Source of the DNA: Sporolactobacillus spathodeae
Lineage (GTDB): Bacteria > Bacillota > Bacilli > Bacillales > Sporolactobacillaceae
DNA length: 64,000 nucleotides
NCBI RefSeq assembly: GCF_016908935.1
Contig: NZ_JAFBEV010000006.1
Location: 1-64,000, forward strand
Direction: 5' to 3'
Notes under the pieces: model-generated
Databases searched by the model: none
Told to the model about the DNA's origin: nothing
The model's input: the letters and a program-made list of their open reading frames with translations, nothing else
Made by a program: the position numbers and the translations under genes
Part shown: one piece after another, positions 17,716 to 25,830 of the stretch
Layout: every line of letters begins with the position of its first letter
Numbering within the stretch: the stretch's first letter is position 1

Positions 17716-18144
17716 ATGAAAATCGCAGTTTTTGACGGTCAGGGAGCGGGGCTCGGGCAGTCTGTGATCAAAGCGATGCGCCAGAGTCTACCGAATCCCT
17801 GTACCATTGTCGCACTCGGCGCCAACACGTATGCTACTTCGAAGATGGTCCGCGCCGGCGCGTCCATGGGAATCAGTGGCGAAAAAGGGTTTATCTCCTT
17901 CTGCAGGCGTGAGCCAATCGATTGTCTGATTGCACCGATCAGCATCATTGAATCCGGTTCACTGCACGGCGAGATCACACGGCCCATGGTTCACGCGTTC
18001 ACCGATCTTCATTGCAAGAAATTTCTAATCCCACTCCATCATGAACGCGTATTTCTCCCCGGACTGGCCCATTTGCCAATCAAACTGTGTATTGAAGAAA
18101 TCATCCGCCAAATCCATGACGATTGGGCGGAAACTGACGAGTAA
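17716..18144 (+). CDS. DUF3842 family protein
   Basis: This 142-residue cytosolic protein matches the uncharacterised DUF3842 family, otherwise common in anaerobic Firmicutes: N-terminal KIAVFDGQGAGLGQSVI, VALGANTYATSKMVRAGA, and IAPISIIESGSLHGEITRPM. The opening GxGxxxG stretch looks like a small Rossmann-type loop, but no cofactor can be assigned. AAGGATGG precedes the ATG. It lies head-to-head with hypB, about 390 bp away, and ends 5 bp from the convergent carbonic anhydrase gene. Family call good, function unknown. Confidence 0.8.
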   Translation: MKIAVFDGQGAGLGQSVIKAMRQSLPNPCTIVALGANTYATSKMVRAGASMGISGEKGFISFCRREPIDCLIAPISIIESGSLHGEITRPMVHAFTDLHCKKFLIPLHHERVFLPGLAHLPIKLCIEEIIRQIHDDWAETDE

Positions 18145-18149
18145 AAGCT

Positions 18150-18665
18150 TTATTGGCCAATCCCCATCGATTGATACCGCTTCGCTTGTTCCTGATAGTG
18201 TTTGGCGTCATAAACAAGGTATTCTTTATTTTTGTCGCTCAGCATTCGTTTTTCTTTCGCCGGGACACCGGCAACAAGTGTGCCTGCTTTGACAACCTGA
18301 CCTTCCAGCACAAGCGATCCGGCAGCAACAAGCGCCCCTTTTTCAATGACTGCCCGATTCAGTATCGTCGCCCCCATGCCAATCATTGCGCCATCTTCGA
18401 CCGTACAGCCGTGCAAGATCACTTGATGACCGACTGTCACATTGCGTCCGACGCGGCAAGGGGTGTTGGTATCGACATGCACGATTGTTCCGTCTTGAAT
18501 ATTGGAACCTTCCCCAATAAAAATACCCGCCTCGTCGCCGCGAAGAACAGCATTAAACCAAACAGAGGATAACGCGGCAAGCTTCACCTGACCGATAATC
18601 TGCGCGCCAGGCGCCACAAAAGCGCTCGGATCAATCTTCGGTTCGTAACGTCCATATCTGAACAT
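18150..18665 (-). CDS. Gamma carbonic anhydrase family protein
   Basis: This 171-residue left-handed beta-helix protein has hexapeptide repeats throughout and is similar to YrdA/CaiE/PaaY-type gamma carbonic anhydrase-like proteins. The three zinc-ligand histidines are present as H63 (IVHVDTN), H80 (VTVGHQ) and H85 (ILHGC). It should trimerise in the cytosol; activity on CO2 is plausible but not proven for this subfamily. GGAGG lies seven bases before the ATG at 18665. An in-frame ATG further upstream would add 41 unrelated residues. Confidence 0.88.
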   Translation of the reverse strand: MFRYGRYEPKIDPSAFVAPGAQIIGQVKLAALSSVWFNAVLRGDEAGIFIGEGSNIQDGTIVHVDTNTPCRVGRNVTVGHQVILHGCTVEDGAMIGMGATILNRAVIEKGALVAAGSLVLEGQVVKAGTLVAGVPAKEKRMLSDKNKEYLVYDAKHYQEQAKRYQSMGIGQ

Positions 18666-18829
18666 GATTCCGCCTCCATTGTTCCACTTGTTATCGTTTT
18701 CATCATAGCTGAAAAACGAAAGTATTGCGAGCCTCGCCGCTTCGCTAGCCAAGATCGGTTTTGCTCTTTTTTCCATCTCTTGTGCCACATTGATCGTTTC
18801 GCGTTAAAATAATAGATAGGTAAATGATT

Positions 18830-18950
18830 CAGAAAAACTTGGCATGGCCAAGTCCTTTTTCAATAATTGCGCTTAGGTTGCTCGCTTTTCACGCAAGGCA
18901 CAAGAGCGCCTTCGCTGCAGTTTTCACGAGAAATTCTATACATTCTTATA
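18830..18950 (+). repeat. Partial GC-rich interspersed repeat with left hairpin
   Basis: It shows the full left hairpin (AACTTGGCATGGCCAAGTCC), then AATAATTGCGCTTAGGTTGC and the right-end block CGCTTTTCACGCAAGGC. The central blocks are deleted. The rest of 18666-18970 holds only the 5' regions of the flanking divergent genes. Confidence 0.6.
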
Positions 18951-18970
18951 AAAAATAAGAGGGGACCAAC

Positions 18971-19765
18971 ATGTCTTCCAGTGAGACAACCTTTTTACAT
19001 TTTGATGAATGCTTTGCTTATCAGAAGAAACTGGTTCAGGATCTACACGCCAGGCTGATTGATTTTACGAAACTGCGCGGGACATCCCTTTACTGTTCGT
19101 CCGAGGCTTTCACGACGATTCAACGCGCGCTGAACAAGCAAACGACAGGCGGTCTAACTTTACTCGGAAGCGGCAACTATCACTACACAACGCTTGCTCT
19201 GCTTCTGAAAATTCAGCATCCGTTCACACTCATTCTCTTCGATCATCATACCGATTTAAATGCGGGCCGTCTCAGCGATATGCTCTCGTGTGGTTCTTGG
19301 GTGCATCATGCGATCAGCACTTTGCAGAATCTGAAGAAAACAATCATCATCGGCCCGGATCCGTTATCGGCCCGCAACATTCCGCCGTTCATCCGGCGTC
19401 AGGCTGTCATTCTTTCCGAAAATCAGTTACCGGATTCCGCAACATTGCTTTCGCTGATTCCGACGACAAATGTATATATTAGCATCGACAAGGACGTTCT
19501 CTCGTCCCATTATGCCCAGACGAACTGGGATCAAGGGCAGATGCAGCTTGGCACACTTTGTGATTTGATTCGGCTGATTCTCAGTGGTCATTTCTGCTCA
19601 GGTATGGATATTTGCGGGGAATGGCCCGCCCAGCCGCATCAACATTTAAATGTTGAAACGCGGCGCGCAATGGAAATCAACGCTTACAGCAATCGGCGAT
19701 TAGCTGAAGTCTATAGGGAAAACAAAAACACGCCCGACATTGTCCGTCCGGGCGTGCTTCATTGA
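18971..19765 (+). CDS. Arginase-fold family protein
   Basis: This 264-residue protein belongs to the arginase/agmatinase/formiminoglutamase superfamily. The two strongest metal motifs are visible: LFDHHTDLN (DxHxD) and SIDKDVL (SxDxD). The first motif is altered (GSGNYHYTTL in place of GGDHS), and the DP after SxDxD is absent, so the substrate may differ from the classical ureohydrolases. GAGGGG lies six bases before the ATG. It is monocistronic; its last codons overlap a hairpin that terminates the convergent yfkM gene. Substrate is unknown. Confidence 0.75.
   Translation: MSSSETTFLHFDECFAYQKKLVQDLHARLIDFTKLRGTSLYCSSEAFTTIQRALNKQTTGGLTLLGSGNYHYTTLALLLKIQHPFTLILFDHHTDLNAGRLSDMLSCGSWVHHAISTLQNLKKTIIIGPDPLSARNIPPFIRRQAVILSENQLPDSATLLSLIPTTNVYISIDKDVLSSHYAQTNWDQGQMQLGTLCDLIRLILSGHFCSGMDICGEWPAQPHQHLNVETRRAMEINAYSNRRLAEVYRENKNTPDIVRPGVLH
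19726..19760 (-). terminator. Terminator for yfkM, inside the 3' end of the arginase-like gene
   Basis: On the minus strand CACGCCCGGAC pairs with GTCGGGCGTG and is followed by TTTTTGTTTT. The hairpin sequence is coding for the last residues of the opposing arginase-fold gene. Confidence 0.78.
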
Positions 19766-19777
19766 AAAAATATTATC

Positions 19778-20284
19778 TCAGGAAAGAAGTTTTAAGCTTT
19801 CGCGATTAAACGCCGGAATATCCTGAGGCATCCGGCTGGTCACGAGATTATGACAAACAACGACTTCTTCGTCTTTAAACTTTCCGCCAGCATTCACTAG
19901 GTCAACCGCTATCGATTTATAGCCGGTAACATTCCGTCCTTCAAGAGAACCAGCCGAGATCAGCAGCTGTGGTCCGTGACAGATCGCAAACACTTTTTTA
20001 TCTTCCTCCATAAACGCTTTAGTGAATGCGATATAACGGTTATCGTCACGGAGATTATCTGGAGAATAGCCGCCTGGGATGAACAATGCATCGAATTCTT
20101 CCGGTTTTACTTCATCAATTGTTCGGTCGACGTTGACCTTTGCCCCATGTTTTCCTGTAACCGTGCCTTTTGATGAACTGATCACGATTACTTCATGGCC
20201 GGCTTCTTCGTAAGCTTTTGCCGGGTCGGTGAATTCTACATCTTCGAAATCGTTTGCCAGAACACAAGCAATCTTTTTTCCCAT
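19778..20284 (-). CDS. yfkM: DJ-1/PfpI family stress protein (YfkM/Gsp18-like)
   Basis: This 168-residue class I glutamine amidotransferase-like protein is closely similar to B. subtilis general stress protein YfkM. The nucleophile elbow is AICHGPQ with C102 and H103, and family blocks include DFEDVEFTDPAKAYEEAGHEV and LFIPGGYSPDNLR. PfpI-type members act as deglycases or proteases in the cytosol; its exact activity is not known. GGGAG lies ten bases before the ATG at 20284. A longer frame upstream has no ribosome site. Confidence 0.88.
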   Translation of the reverse strand: MGKKIACVLANDFEDVEFTDPAKAYEEAGHEVIVISSSKGTVTGKHGAKVNVDRTIDEVKPEEFDALFIPGGYSPDNLRDDNRYIAFTKAFMEEDKKVFAICHGPQLLISAGSLEGRNVTGYKSIAVDLVNAGGKFKDEEVVVCHNLVTSRMPQDIPAFNRESLKLLS

Positions 20285-20396
20285 AACGAAATAACTCCCT
20301 TTCTTGTTACTTTTTCTGATAAAACGTATCAGAAATTTATTTTCATTTATTATGTTATGGAAAATAATAAAATTTATCAACCAATATGCTTTGGTA

Positions 20397-21245
20397 CTAA
20401 TATTGACGGTACGTATACGGAGATTTCGGTTTTGATACGACAGTCCAGCGTGTCACTTTCAAATAAGGAATCGTTTGTTTGAACGGCTGGTAATAGACTT
20501 CGGATAATTTGCCAGAGACACGAATCCATGTATCATTTTTATAGTCAATTGTGTGCGGAAATTGGACCATCATGCCAAAAACGCCTGCATCAGCAATGCA
20601 GTGTATGATGCCGAAGCGGAACAGAAACAGCTGATTTTTCTCCAACGCATCGCCATGATAGACAAAGCCCATCATCGATAGGTTCTTATTTTCAAAATTG
20701 CCCGGATAATTATAGATGGCTTCGAGCGCGCGCAGATAATTATTATCATCCAAATACAAGCGATTGCCGCTGCTATATTTTTTCATATCCGCATGCAGCA
20801 TCTGTTTATACGTGCTACTTTCATAATATTGACTCGTATCCGGTTTTAAAATCTGGTGATTCGCATATTGATCGTGATCGTTATCCAATTCTGCAAAATG
20901 AAAACCCTTGGCTTTGACTATATTGGAGTCGAGTGTCGCAATCGGCAGAAACAGCCCTGTCAGCAGCGGGAAAACAAGCAGCCCGTAGGTAATCAGCTTT
21001 TTCCACCAGACATTATCCTCGTGGCTGTGATCATGGCCGAACAGGTCTTTTTGTCGCTTGTGATGGGGACGGCTGCCTTCGAGATTCCATTGAATTGCCT
21101 GATAGACGGCCATCAAACCGACAATAAAAATCATTGAGAAAGTCAGATAGCCATAGCGCATATTGATATATTTGCTGATATCACCTGTCAGATGCAAATG
21201 AAGAAAAAGATACGCATAGCCAAAAAGGATGATAAAACGAATCAT
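20397..21245 (-). CDS. ycgQ: TIGR03943 family membrane protein (YcgQ-like)
   Basis: This 282-residue protein has two hydrophobic segments near the N-terminus and another near residue 90, followed by an extracytoplasmic domain containing LSMMGFVYHGD, HCIADAGVFGMMVQFP and a C-terminal OB-like region. A His/Asp-rich loop (FGHDHSHEDN) separates the membrane parts and could bind metal. It is the partner of the permease gene upstream, 13 bp away, as in B. subtilis ycgR-ycgQ. AGGAGG precedes the ATG at 21245. The pair is thought to be a transport or export module; the substrate is unknown. Confidence 0.82.
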   Translation of the reverse strand: MIRFIILFGYAYLFLHLHLTGDISKYINMRYGYLTFSMIFIVGLMAVYQAIQWNLEGSRPHHKRQKDLFGHDHSHEDNVWWKKLITYGLLVFPLLTGLFLPIATLDSNIVKAKGFHFAELDNDHDQYANHQILKPDTSQYYESSTYKQMLHADMKKYSSGNRLYLDDNNYLRALEAIYNYPGNFENKNLSMMGFVYHGDALEKNQLFLFRFGIIHCIADAGVFGMMVQFPHTIDYKNDTWIRVSGKLSEVYYQPFKQTIPYLKVTRWTVVSKPKSPYTYRQY

Positions 21246-21258
21246 TTCCGGCCCTCCT

Positions 21259-22167
21259 TCAGACGAGCAGCGCGCCGGTGAATACACAAAGAAAAATCAG
21301 TGCAACCAGCGTGGCCACAAATTTTTTTCGGAATGTCGACAGCATCATCATTAGATTCTTGATATCAACCATCGCGCCGAAAACTAAGAATGCCGTCAAT
21401 GGCCCAGGCGGAAAAGTACTGCGGAAGGACGAGGCGACAAACGCATCTGCTTCAGAGCAAAGTGACATGATAAAAGCGAGTAGCATCATGACAAGCGTCG
21501 CCGTGACCGGTGTATTGCCAAATGCAAGCAGCGTGCTTTGTTTAATATAGGTCTGCATCGCAGCGGCAATAAAGGCTCCAAAGACGAGATACTTGCCAAC
21601 AGAAAAAAATTCATCAACGGCATGGGAGAGCGTTCCACGGATCTTATCCGTTAATTGCAGCGGCTGATTTCCTGCTGGCTCATGTTCATGCTTGTGATAA
21701 TAGGTTTCAATTTTATGATCGATATACTCGCGCAGCTGATTTTCCGGAAAAAGAAAGGAAATAAGTAGGCCGACCGTGATCGAAACGGCAATCGCAAGTC
21801 CTCCGCGATAAAAAACCATCTGCCAACTGCTTCCGAAAGCGATATACGTCGCAAAGAGTACGACTGGATTGATAATCGGCCCTGCCAGCATAAACGCGAT
21901 TGCGGCGTGCAACGGCACTTGTTTGCGAATCAGCCGTTCGGTAATTGGTACAATGCCGCATTCACAGGCTGGGAACAGCGCACCCAGGCAAGTGCCGAGC
22001 ACGACGGAACCCAGACGATTGCCCGGCATGATCCGAACAATTATCGCTTCGGTAACAAACATCTGGATGATTGCCGAAATAAAGACGCCAATGACGATAA
22101 AAGGAATCGCTTCGATCATGATACTGATAAAAATTGTATTTAATTGCAGAAATGATTCGCTAAACAA
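21259..22167 (-). CDS. ycgR: Permease of the DUF318/ArsP family (YcgR-like)
   Basis: This 302-residue membrane protein of pfam03773 has about eight membrane segments. The family signature FPACECGIVP (a CxC pair in the membrane) and the AGPIINPVV block are intact. A cytosolic His-rich loop (YYHKHEHEP) sits mid-protein. Relatives include ArsP-like organoarsenical exporters, but ycgR-type members paired with TIGR03943 proteins have no settled substrate. The start was set at TTG 22167, with AGGAG eight bases upstream; the GTG three codons earlier overlaps the ribosome site. Confidence 0.83.
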   Translation of the reverse strand: MFSESFLQLNTIFISIMIEAIPFIVIGVFISAIIQMFVTEAIIVRIMPGNRLGSVVLGTCLGALFPACECGIVPITERLIRKQVPLHAAIAFMLAGPIINPVVLFATYIAFGSSWQMVFYRGGLAIAVSITVGLLISFLFPENQLREYIDHKIETYYHKHEHEPAGNQPLQLTDKIRGTLSHAVDEFFSVGKYLVFGAFIAAAMQTYIKQSTLLAFGNTPVTATLVMMLLAFIMSLCSEADAFVASSFRSTFPPGPLTAFLVFGAMVDIKNLMMMLSTFRKKFVATLVALIFLCVFTGALLV

Positions 22168-22344
22168 CGCCGCCACTCCTCGCTGAGCAAAAACAAACCG
22201 ATTAAAACTCTATTCAGTCTATCATCCAGCTGATTTATAAACAACAAGAGCGAATTGGCGGAAAAAGCCGTGTCTGCGTAGCCTCTTTTATTCAGTAAGG
22301 CTCGATTGGGCAACTTATCACACACATGATGACTGAGACTCAAA

Positions 22345-22379
22345 AAGCGCACATCCTGATCACTTCCGGATGTGCGCTT
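22345..22379 (-). terminator. Terminator downstream of the DUF1992 gene
   Basis: A perfect twelve-base stem AAGCGCACATCC/GGATGTGCGCTT is followed on the minus strand by a short T run. Confidence 0.9.
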
Positions 22380-22390
22380 GCTATCATTAA

Positions 22391-22765
22391 TTAAAAATGC
22401 AGTTTTTCCATGATTCTGTTACGGTAATTACGAAAAACACCGGCTTTTTTCAGCGAGCGCGTCTCCATCATTTGATTGAATTGAAGACGCTTCGCTCTAA
22501 TTTCTCCAGAAATCCGCTCTTTCTCCACCGGATCCGTGCAACAGCGCAGCAAATCGTTTAGTGTCACCAGTTCTTTGTGCAGCCGAACTTCCTCCGGAAG
22601 ATAACCAGCATTCTTCAGTAGTTTATAGCCAACCCGCAAATCAGCGGGTACAGCCGAATCATCCTCGAATTTCTGTGGTTTTCCTTTACCTGGCAGATTT
22701 TCAAAAAGGCCTTCACGCAGCCCCTGCTGAATTCTCTCTTCAGCCAGAAGTTCAATCAACCCCAT
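22391..22765 (-). CDS. DUF1992 (DnaJ homologue subfamily C member 28-like) protein
   Basis: This 124-residue protein has the conserved DUF1992 pattern: IQQGLREGLFENLPGKGKP, then RVGYKLLKNAGYLPEEVRLHKEL and a helical C-terminus. There is no J-domain; in eukaryotes this region is the conserved part of DNAJC28. It is probably cytosolic. Its AAAGGAG site overlaps the stop of the Rieske oxidoreductase gene 14 bp upstream, so the two are likely co-translated. Function unknown. Confidence 0.85.
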   Translation of the reverse strand: MGLIELLAEERIQQGLREGLFENLPGKGKPQKFEDDSAVPADLRVGYKLLKNAGYLPEEVRLHKELVTLNDLLRCCTDPVEKERISGEIRAKRLQFNQMMETRSLKKAGVFRNYRNRIMEKLHF

Positions 22766-22779
22766 GAATTCCGCTCCTT

Positions 22780-24339
22780 TTATCCTTTTGGTTGCTCTTG
22801 CGACGGTTCCTGATAGAGTTTTTTCAGCGGATCAAGCGCCGGTCCGTCAATCACCTCACCGTTTGCTGAAAAACGCGAGCCGTGGCACGGACAATCCCAC
22901 GTCTTTTCCGCTTGATTCCAGTTTACTTCGCAGCCCATGTGGGTGCAAGTCGTATTGACAAGGCTCAGACTTCCTTCCTCATCGCGATATGCTCCGGCGC
23001 GCTGTCCATTGATCGTGACAATCACGCCTTGATTGTTCCCCAACTCATCGAGCAACCGCTGCTTACGATCAAGCTTGCCTTTAACAAGTTCTTTACCAAC
23101 AATGGCTCCCTCAATAATAAATGTCTTGATCATTGGGTCAGCCTCAAAGCGTGATGGATTAAACAGTTCTGTGTAAGGATTGTGTTTGCCAAGAATCGTG
23201 TCTGAAAATAATTTGGCCGCTACTACTGCGGTCGTCATGCCCCATTTACGAAAACCCGCTGCAACGTACAGATGGGGTTCATTTTTCGCCAGAAGTCCAA
23301 TATATGGCACTTTATCCAATGAAGTGTAGTCTTGTGCGGACCAGTGCGCAATCATCTGATTTTCACCGAGGACGGCATCAGCAAAACCTTGCAAGCGAAT
23401 ATAATGATCCGTCGTGCTACCTCCTTGACCTGTTTTGTGGTTTTCTCCGCCAACGAGAACAATTTGGCGGCCATCGCAAACCGCACTACGAAGAGAACGT
23501 CTCGGATCACCGGCACTCAAATACATACCCTGCGGTACCGACTCGCAATCTGCGCAGGCTATCAAATAGGAGCGCTCCGGATACATGCGAGCAAAATACA
23601 GACGATTCGCATCATAAAAAGGAAAATGTGAACAGATCAACACGTCGCGGCAATGAATCTTCCGACCATCCTTCGTGACAACAGCAAGCGATGGTTTTTT
23701 CTCCAGATCATAAGCGAGCGTGCCTTCATAAATAGCTGCCCCCATCCGCACCAGTTCAGAAACGAGAAAATGAAGAAACATCAATGGATGAAACTGGGCT
23801 TGATCGGCGATTGTCAAACCGCCCTTTGTGTCAATCGGTAGATCAACTGAATCGCTGAACTGTGCCGGTATGCCAAGGCAGTCATATGCTTCTTTTTCCC
23901 GTTCAATTGACCGTCGTTCGTTGTCGGTTGCGGCATAAAGAATGGCCGGTGCTGTAGCATATGTGCAGGAAATATCACTGGATTGGCAAAGCTTTCTCAA
24001 CCAGCTCAACGCTTCATTATTTGCATCAAAATATTGCCGTGCTTTTTCTTTGCCAAAATGGGCGATCAGTTCTTGATAAATCAGGCCATGCTGCACCGTT
24101 ATTTTAGCCGTCGTATTGCCGGTCGTAGAACTGGCCAAGCGATCAGCTTCAACAAGAGCCACTTTCACGCCACGAACCGCGAGCCGATACGCCGAAACGA
24201 TGCCTGTGAGTCCGCCGCCAATGATGGCCACATCCGTATGAATGTCTTGGTCAAGCGAACGAAATGAAGGGAGATGCACAGTTTTGTGCCAAATCGATTC
24301 TGTCTTCTCCGATATATTATCTTTTTGAAAAAGAGTCAT
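22780..24339 (-). CDS. yhfW: FAD-dependent oxidoreductase with C-terminal Rieske domain (YhfW-like)
   Basis: This 519-residue protein has two parts. Residues 35-390 are a DAO-type FAD oxidoreductase with the dinucleotide site VAIIGGGLTGIVSAYRLA. Residues 430-510 are a Rieske domain with the full 2Fe-2S ligand set CTHMGC and CPCHGSRF. It resembles B. subtilis YhfW. It is probably a cytosolic or membrane-associated redox enzyme; the substrate is not known. It is the first gene of a two-gene operon with DUF1992. Confidence 0.88.
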   Translation of the reverse strand: MTLFQKDNISEKTESIWHKTVHLPSFRSLDQDIHTDVAIIGGGLTGIVSAYRLAVRGVKVALVEADRLASSTTGNTTAKITVQHGLIYQELIAHFGKEKARQYFDANNEALSWLRKLCQSSDISCTYATAPAILYAATDNERRSIEREKEAYDCLGIPAQFSDSVDLPIDTKGGLTIADQAQFHPLMFLHFLVSELVRMGAAIYEGTLAYDLEKKPSLAVVTKDGRKIHCRDVLICSHFPFYDANRLYFARMYPERSYLIACADCESVPQGMYLSAGDPRRSLRSAVCDGRQIVLVGGENHKTGQGGSTTDHYIRLQGFADAVLGENQMIAHWSAQDYTSLDKVPYIGLLAKNEPHLYVAAGFRKWGMTTAVVAAKLFSDTILGKHNPYTELFNPSRFEADPMIKTFIIEGAIVGKELVKGKLDRKQRLLDELGNNQGVIVTINGQRAGAYRDEEGSLSLVNTTCTHMGCEVNWNQAEKTWDCPCHGSRFSANGEVIDGPALDPLKKLYQEPSQEQPKG

Positions 24340-24469
24340 ATGCTCTATCCTCCGGCTGATTTTCTCTTTAGTATGCGCAGAAAATCACGGAAAATGAGCA
24401 AAAGATTCACGAACGACAAAGCCATCAATACAAATCCAGCAAAATACTGGTTCTTAAATTCAACAAATG

Positions 24470-24495
24470 TGCTCCGATCGCTCGCTTGCCGCTAA
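24470..24495 (+). repeat. Relic of the GC-rich interspersed repeat
   Basis: Only GTGCTCCGATCGCTCGCTTG plus CCGC remains, matching the junction before the first core block. It is in plus orientation. Confidence 0.4.
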
Positions 24496-24538
24496 AGTAT
24501 CGAGTTGTTTTCCGATTCGATGTCGATCATTTTTGACA

Positions 24539-25525
24539 TTATTGCTCGTCATTCGGGAAAATAATCCCATTTTCCTTGCGTACGTGCTCCATGACGCTTA
24601 GAACGTTGCTGCTGAGCTGCTTCAAGTGTTCATAAGCCCCTTGGTCATGACGCGCAATAATATCCGCGAAATTGGCAATTTCAAAAACCTTATCATCAGG
24701 CACACAGCATGATGCGACAGGCTGTACCTCTTTTGTATGGGCATCGATCCATTCCAGTTGGTGAATATCCGAAGGGTTATTAATTCGCCAAGTCCCCTTC
24801 TCTCCATGAATCTCTGAAGGCGCCGATGAATGTGCAATTTTCGAACAGAGCAGCGTACAGACGAACTGATCGTACCGAAGGATCAGCGTTCCGCTGCCGT
24901 CGATACCGTTTGATAGTTTCACCGGATAGTAATGGGCTTCAAGTGGTGAGCCGAAAAGTGCAATCACCGGATAAATTGTATAAACACCTAAGTCTTCGAG
25001 TGCCCCACCAGCAAATTCTGGCGAGAAGATATTGGTAATCGTACCCTTCAGAAAACTGTCGTATCGAGAAGAATATTGGACAAGTTCTAAAACAGCGGAA
25101 CGTATTTGGCCCGCTTGCGCAAGATTCGCCTGCAGGGTCTTGAAAACCGGCGTTTGAATGTTGCGAATCGCCTCGAAAAGAAAGACACCCTGCTCATCCG
25201 CTAAGCGAAAAGCTTCGTCAAATTCCTTTCGAGTCACAACGATCGGTTTCTCGCAGATCACATGTTTGCCGCCAGCAAGCATCTGACAGACCTGACGATG
25301 ATGGAGCGTGTTGGGAGACGCAATGTAAACAACATCCACATCCGGCGAACCGGCGAGCGCTTCAAGTGATGAAAACCAGAGCTGTCCACCATTTTTCTGT
25401 GCAAAGGCACGTGCCTTCTCCTCTGATCGTGAATAAGCACCGACAAAAGTCATCCGTCCTGTTGCCGCTACCGACCTAAGAAATGATTCCGTTATTTTGC
25501 TTGTTCCAATCGTTGCCAGCTTCAT
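24539..25525 (-). CDS. Gfo/Idh/MocA family oxidoreductase
   Basis: This 328-residue NAD(P)-dependent dehydrogenase has an N-terminal Rossmann fold starting KLATIGTSKITESFL, the family motif ICEKPIVVT near residue 95, and a C-terminal substrate domain containing GGALEDLGVYTIYPVI. It resembles YulF-type sugar or inositol dehydrogenases of Bacillus. It is cytosolic and monocistronic. The substrate cannot be told from sequence. The start ATG is preceded by GGAGGCGATTAGATTTA. Confidence 0.85.
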   Translation of the reverse strand: MKLATIGTSKITESFLRSVAATGRMTFVGAYSRSEEKARAFAQKNGGQLWFSSLEALAGSPDVDVVYIASPNTLHHRQVCQMLAGGKHVICEKPIVVTRKEFDEAFRLADEQGVFLFEAIRNIQTPVFKTLQANLAQAGQIRSAVLELVQYSSRYDSFLKGTITNIFSPEFAGGALEDLGVYTIYPVIALFGSPLEAHYYPVKLSNGIDGSGTLILRYDQFVCTLLCSKIAHSSAPSEIHGEKGTWRINNPSDIHQLEWIDAHTKEVQPVASCCVPDDKVFEIANFADIIARHDQGAYEHLKQLSSNVLSVMEHVRKENGIIFPNDEQ

Positions 25526-25830
25526 TAAATCTAATCGCCTCCAGACTTTCTTTCTGGCTTCATTATACCAAGATAAATATGGTAGAATAGACGAGCACTC
25601 AAATTAGCTAGAAAAATTTTCTCCAAATAACATAGAAAAAGTATAGATGAAGCAAAGTGGCTTGTCGCTGCGGATACGGGGTAATTGTTCAGCTCTGGCA
25701 AAATTCGTTAAGACGCTGTAAATAATATAGAAATTTACCCACAACTGCCGCTGTATGTTTTCTTTAATATAAAATGATGAAGCTAAATGAATGTTTTACC
25801 TATTCATATGCGCTCAGAGGAGTGAGTTGA
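25526..25830. other. Divergent intergenic region, no gene seen
   Basis: This AT-rich region separates the Gfo/Idh/MocA gene from the O-antigen ligase-like gene. It must hold promoters for both, but no clear -35/-10 pair, riboswitch or repeat could be assigned. GAGGAG lies just before the downstream ATG. Confidence 0.5.
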
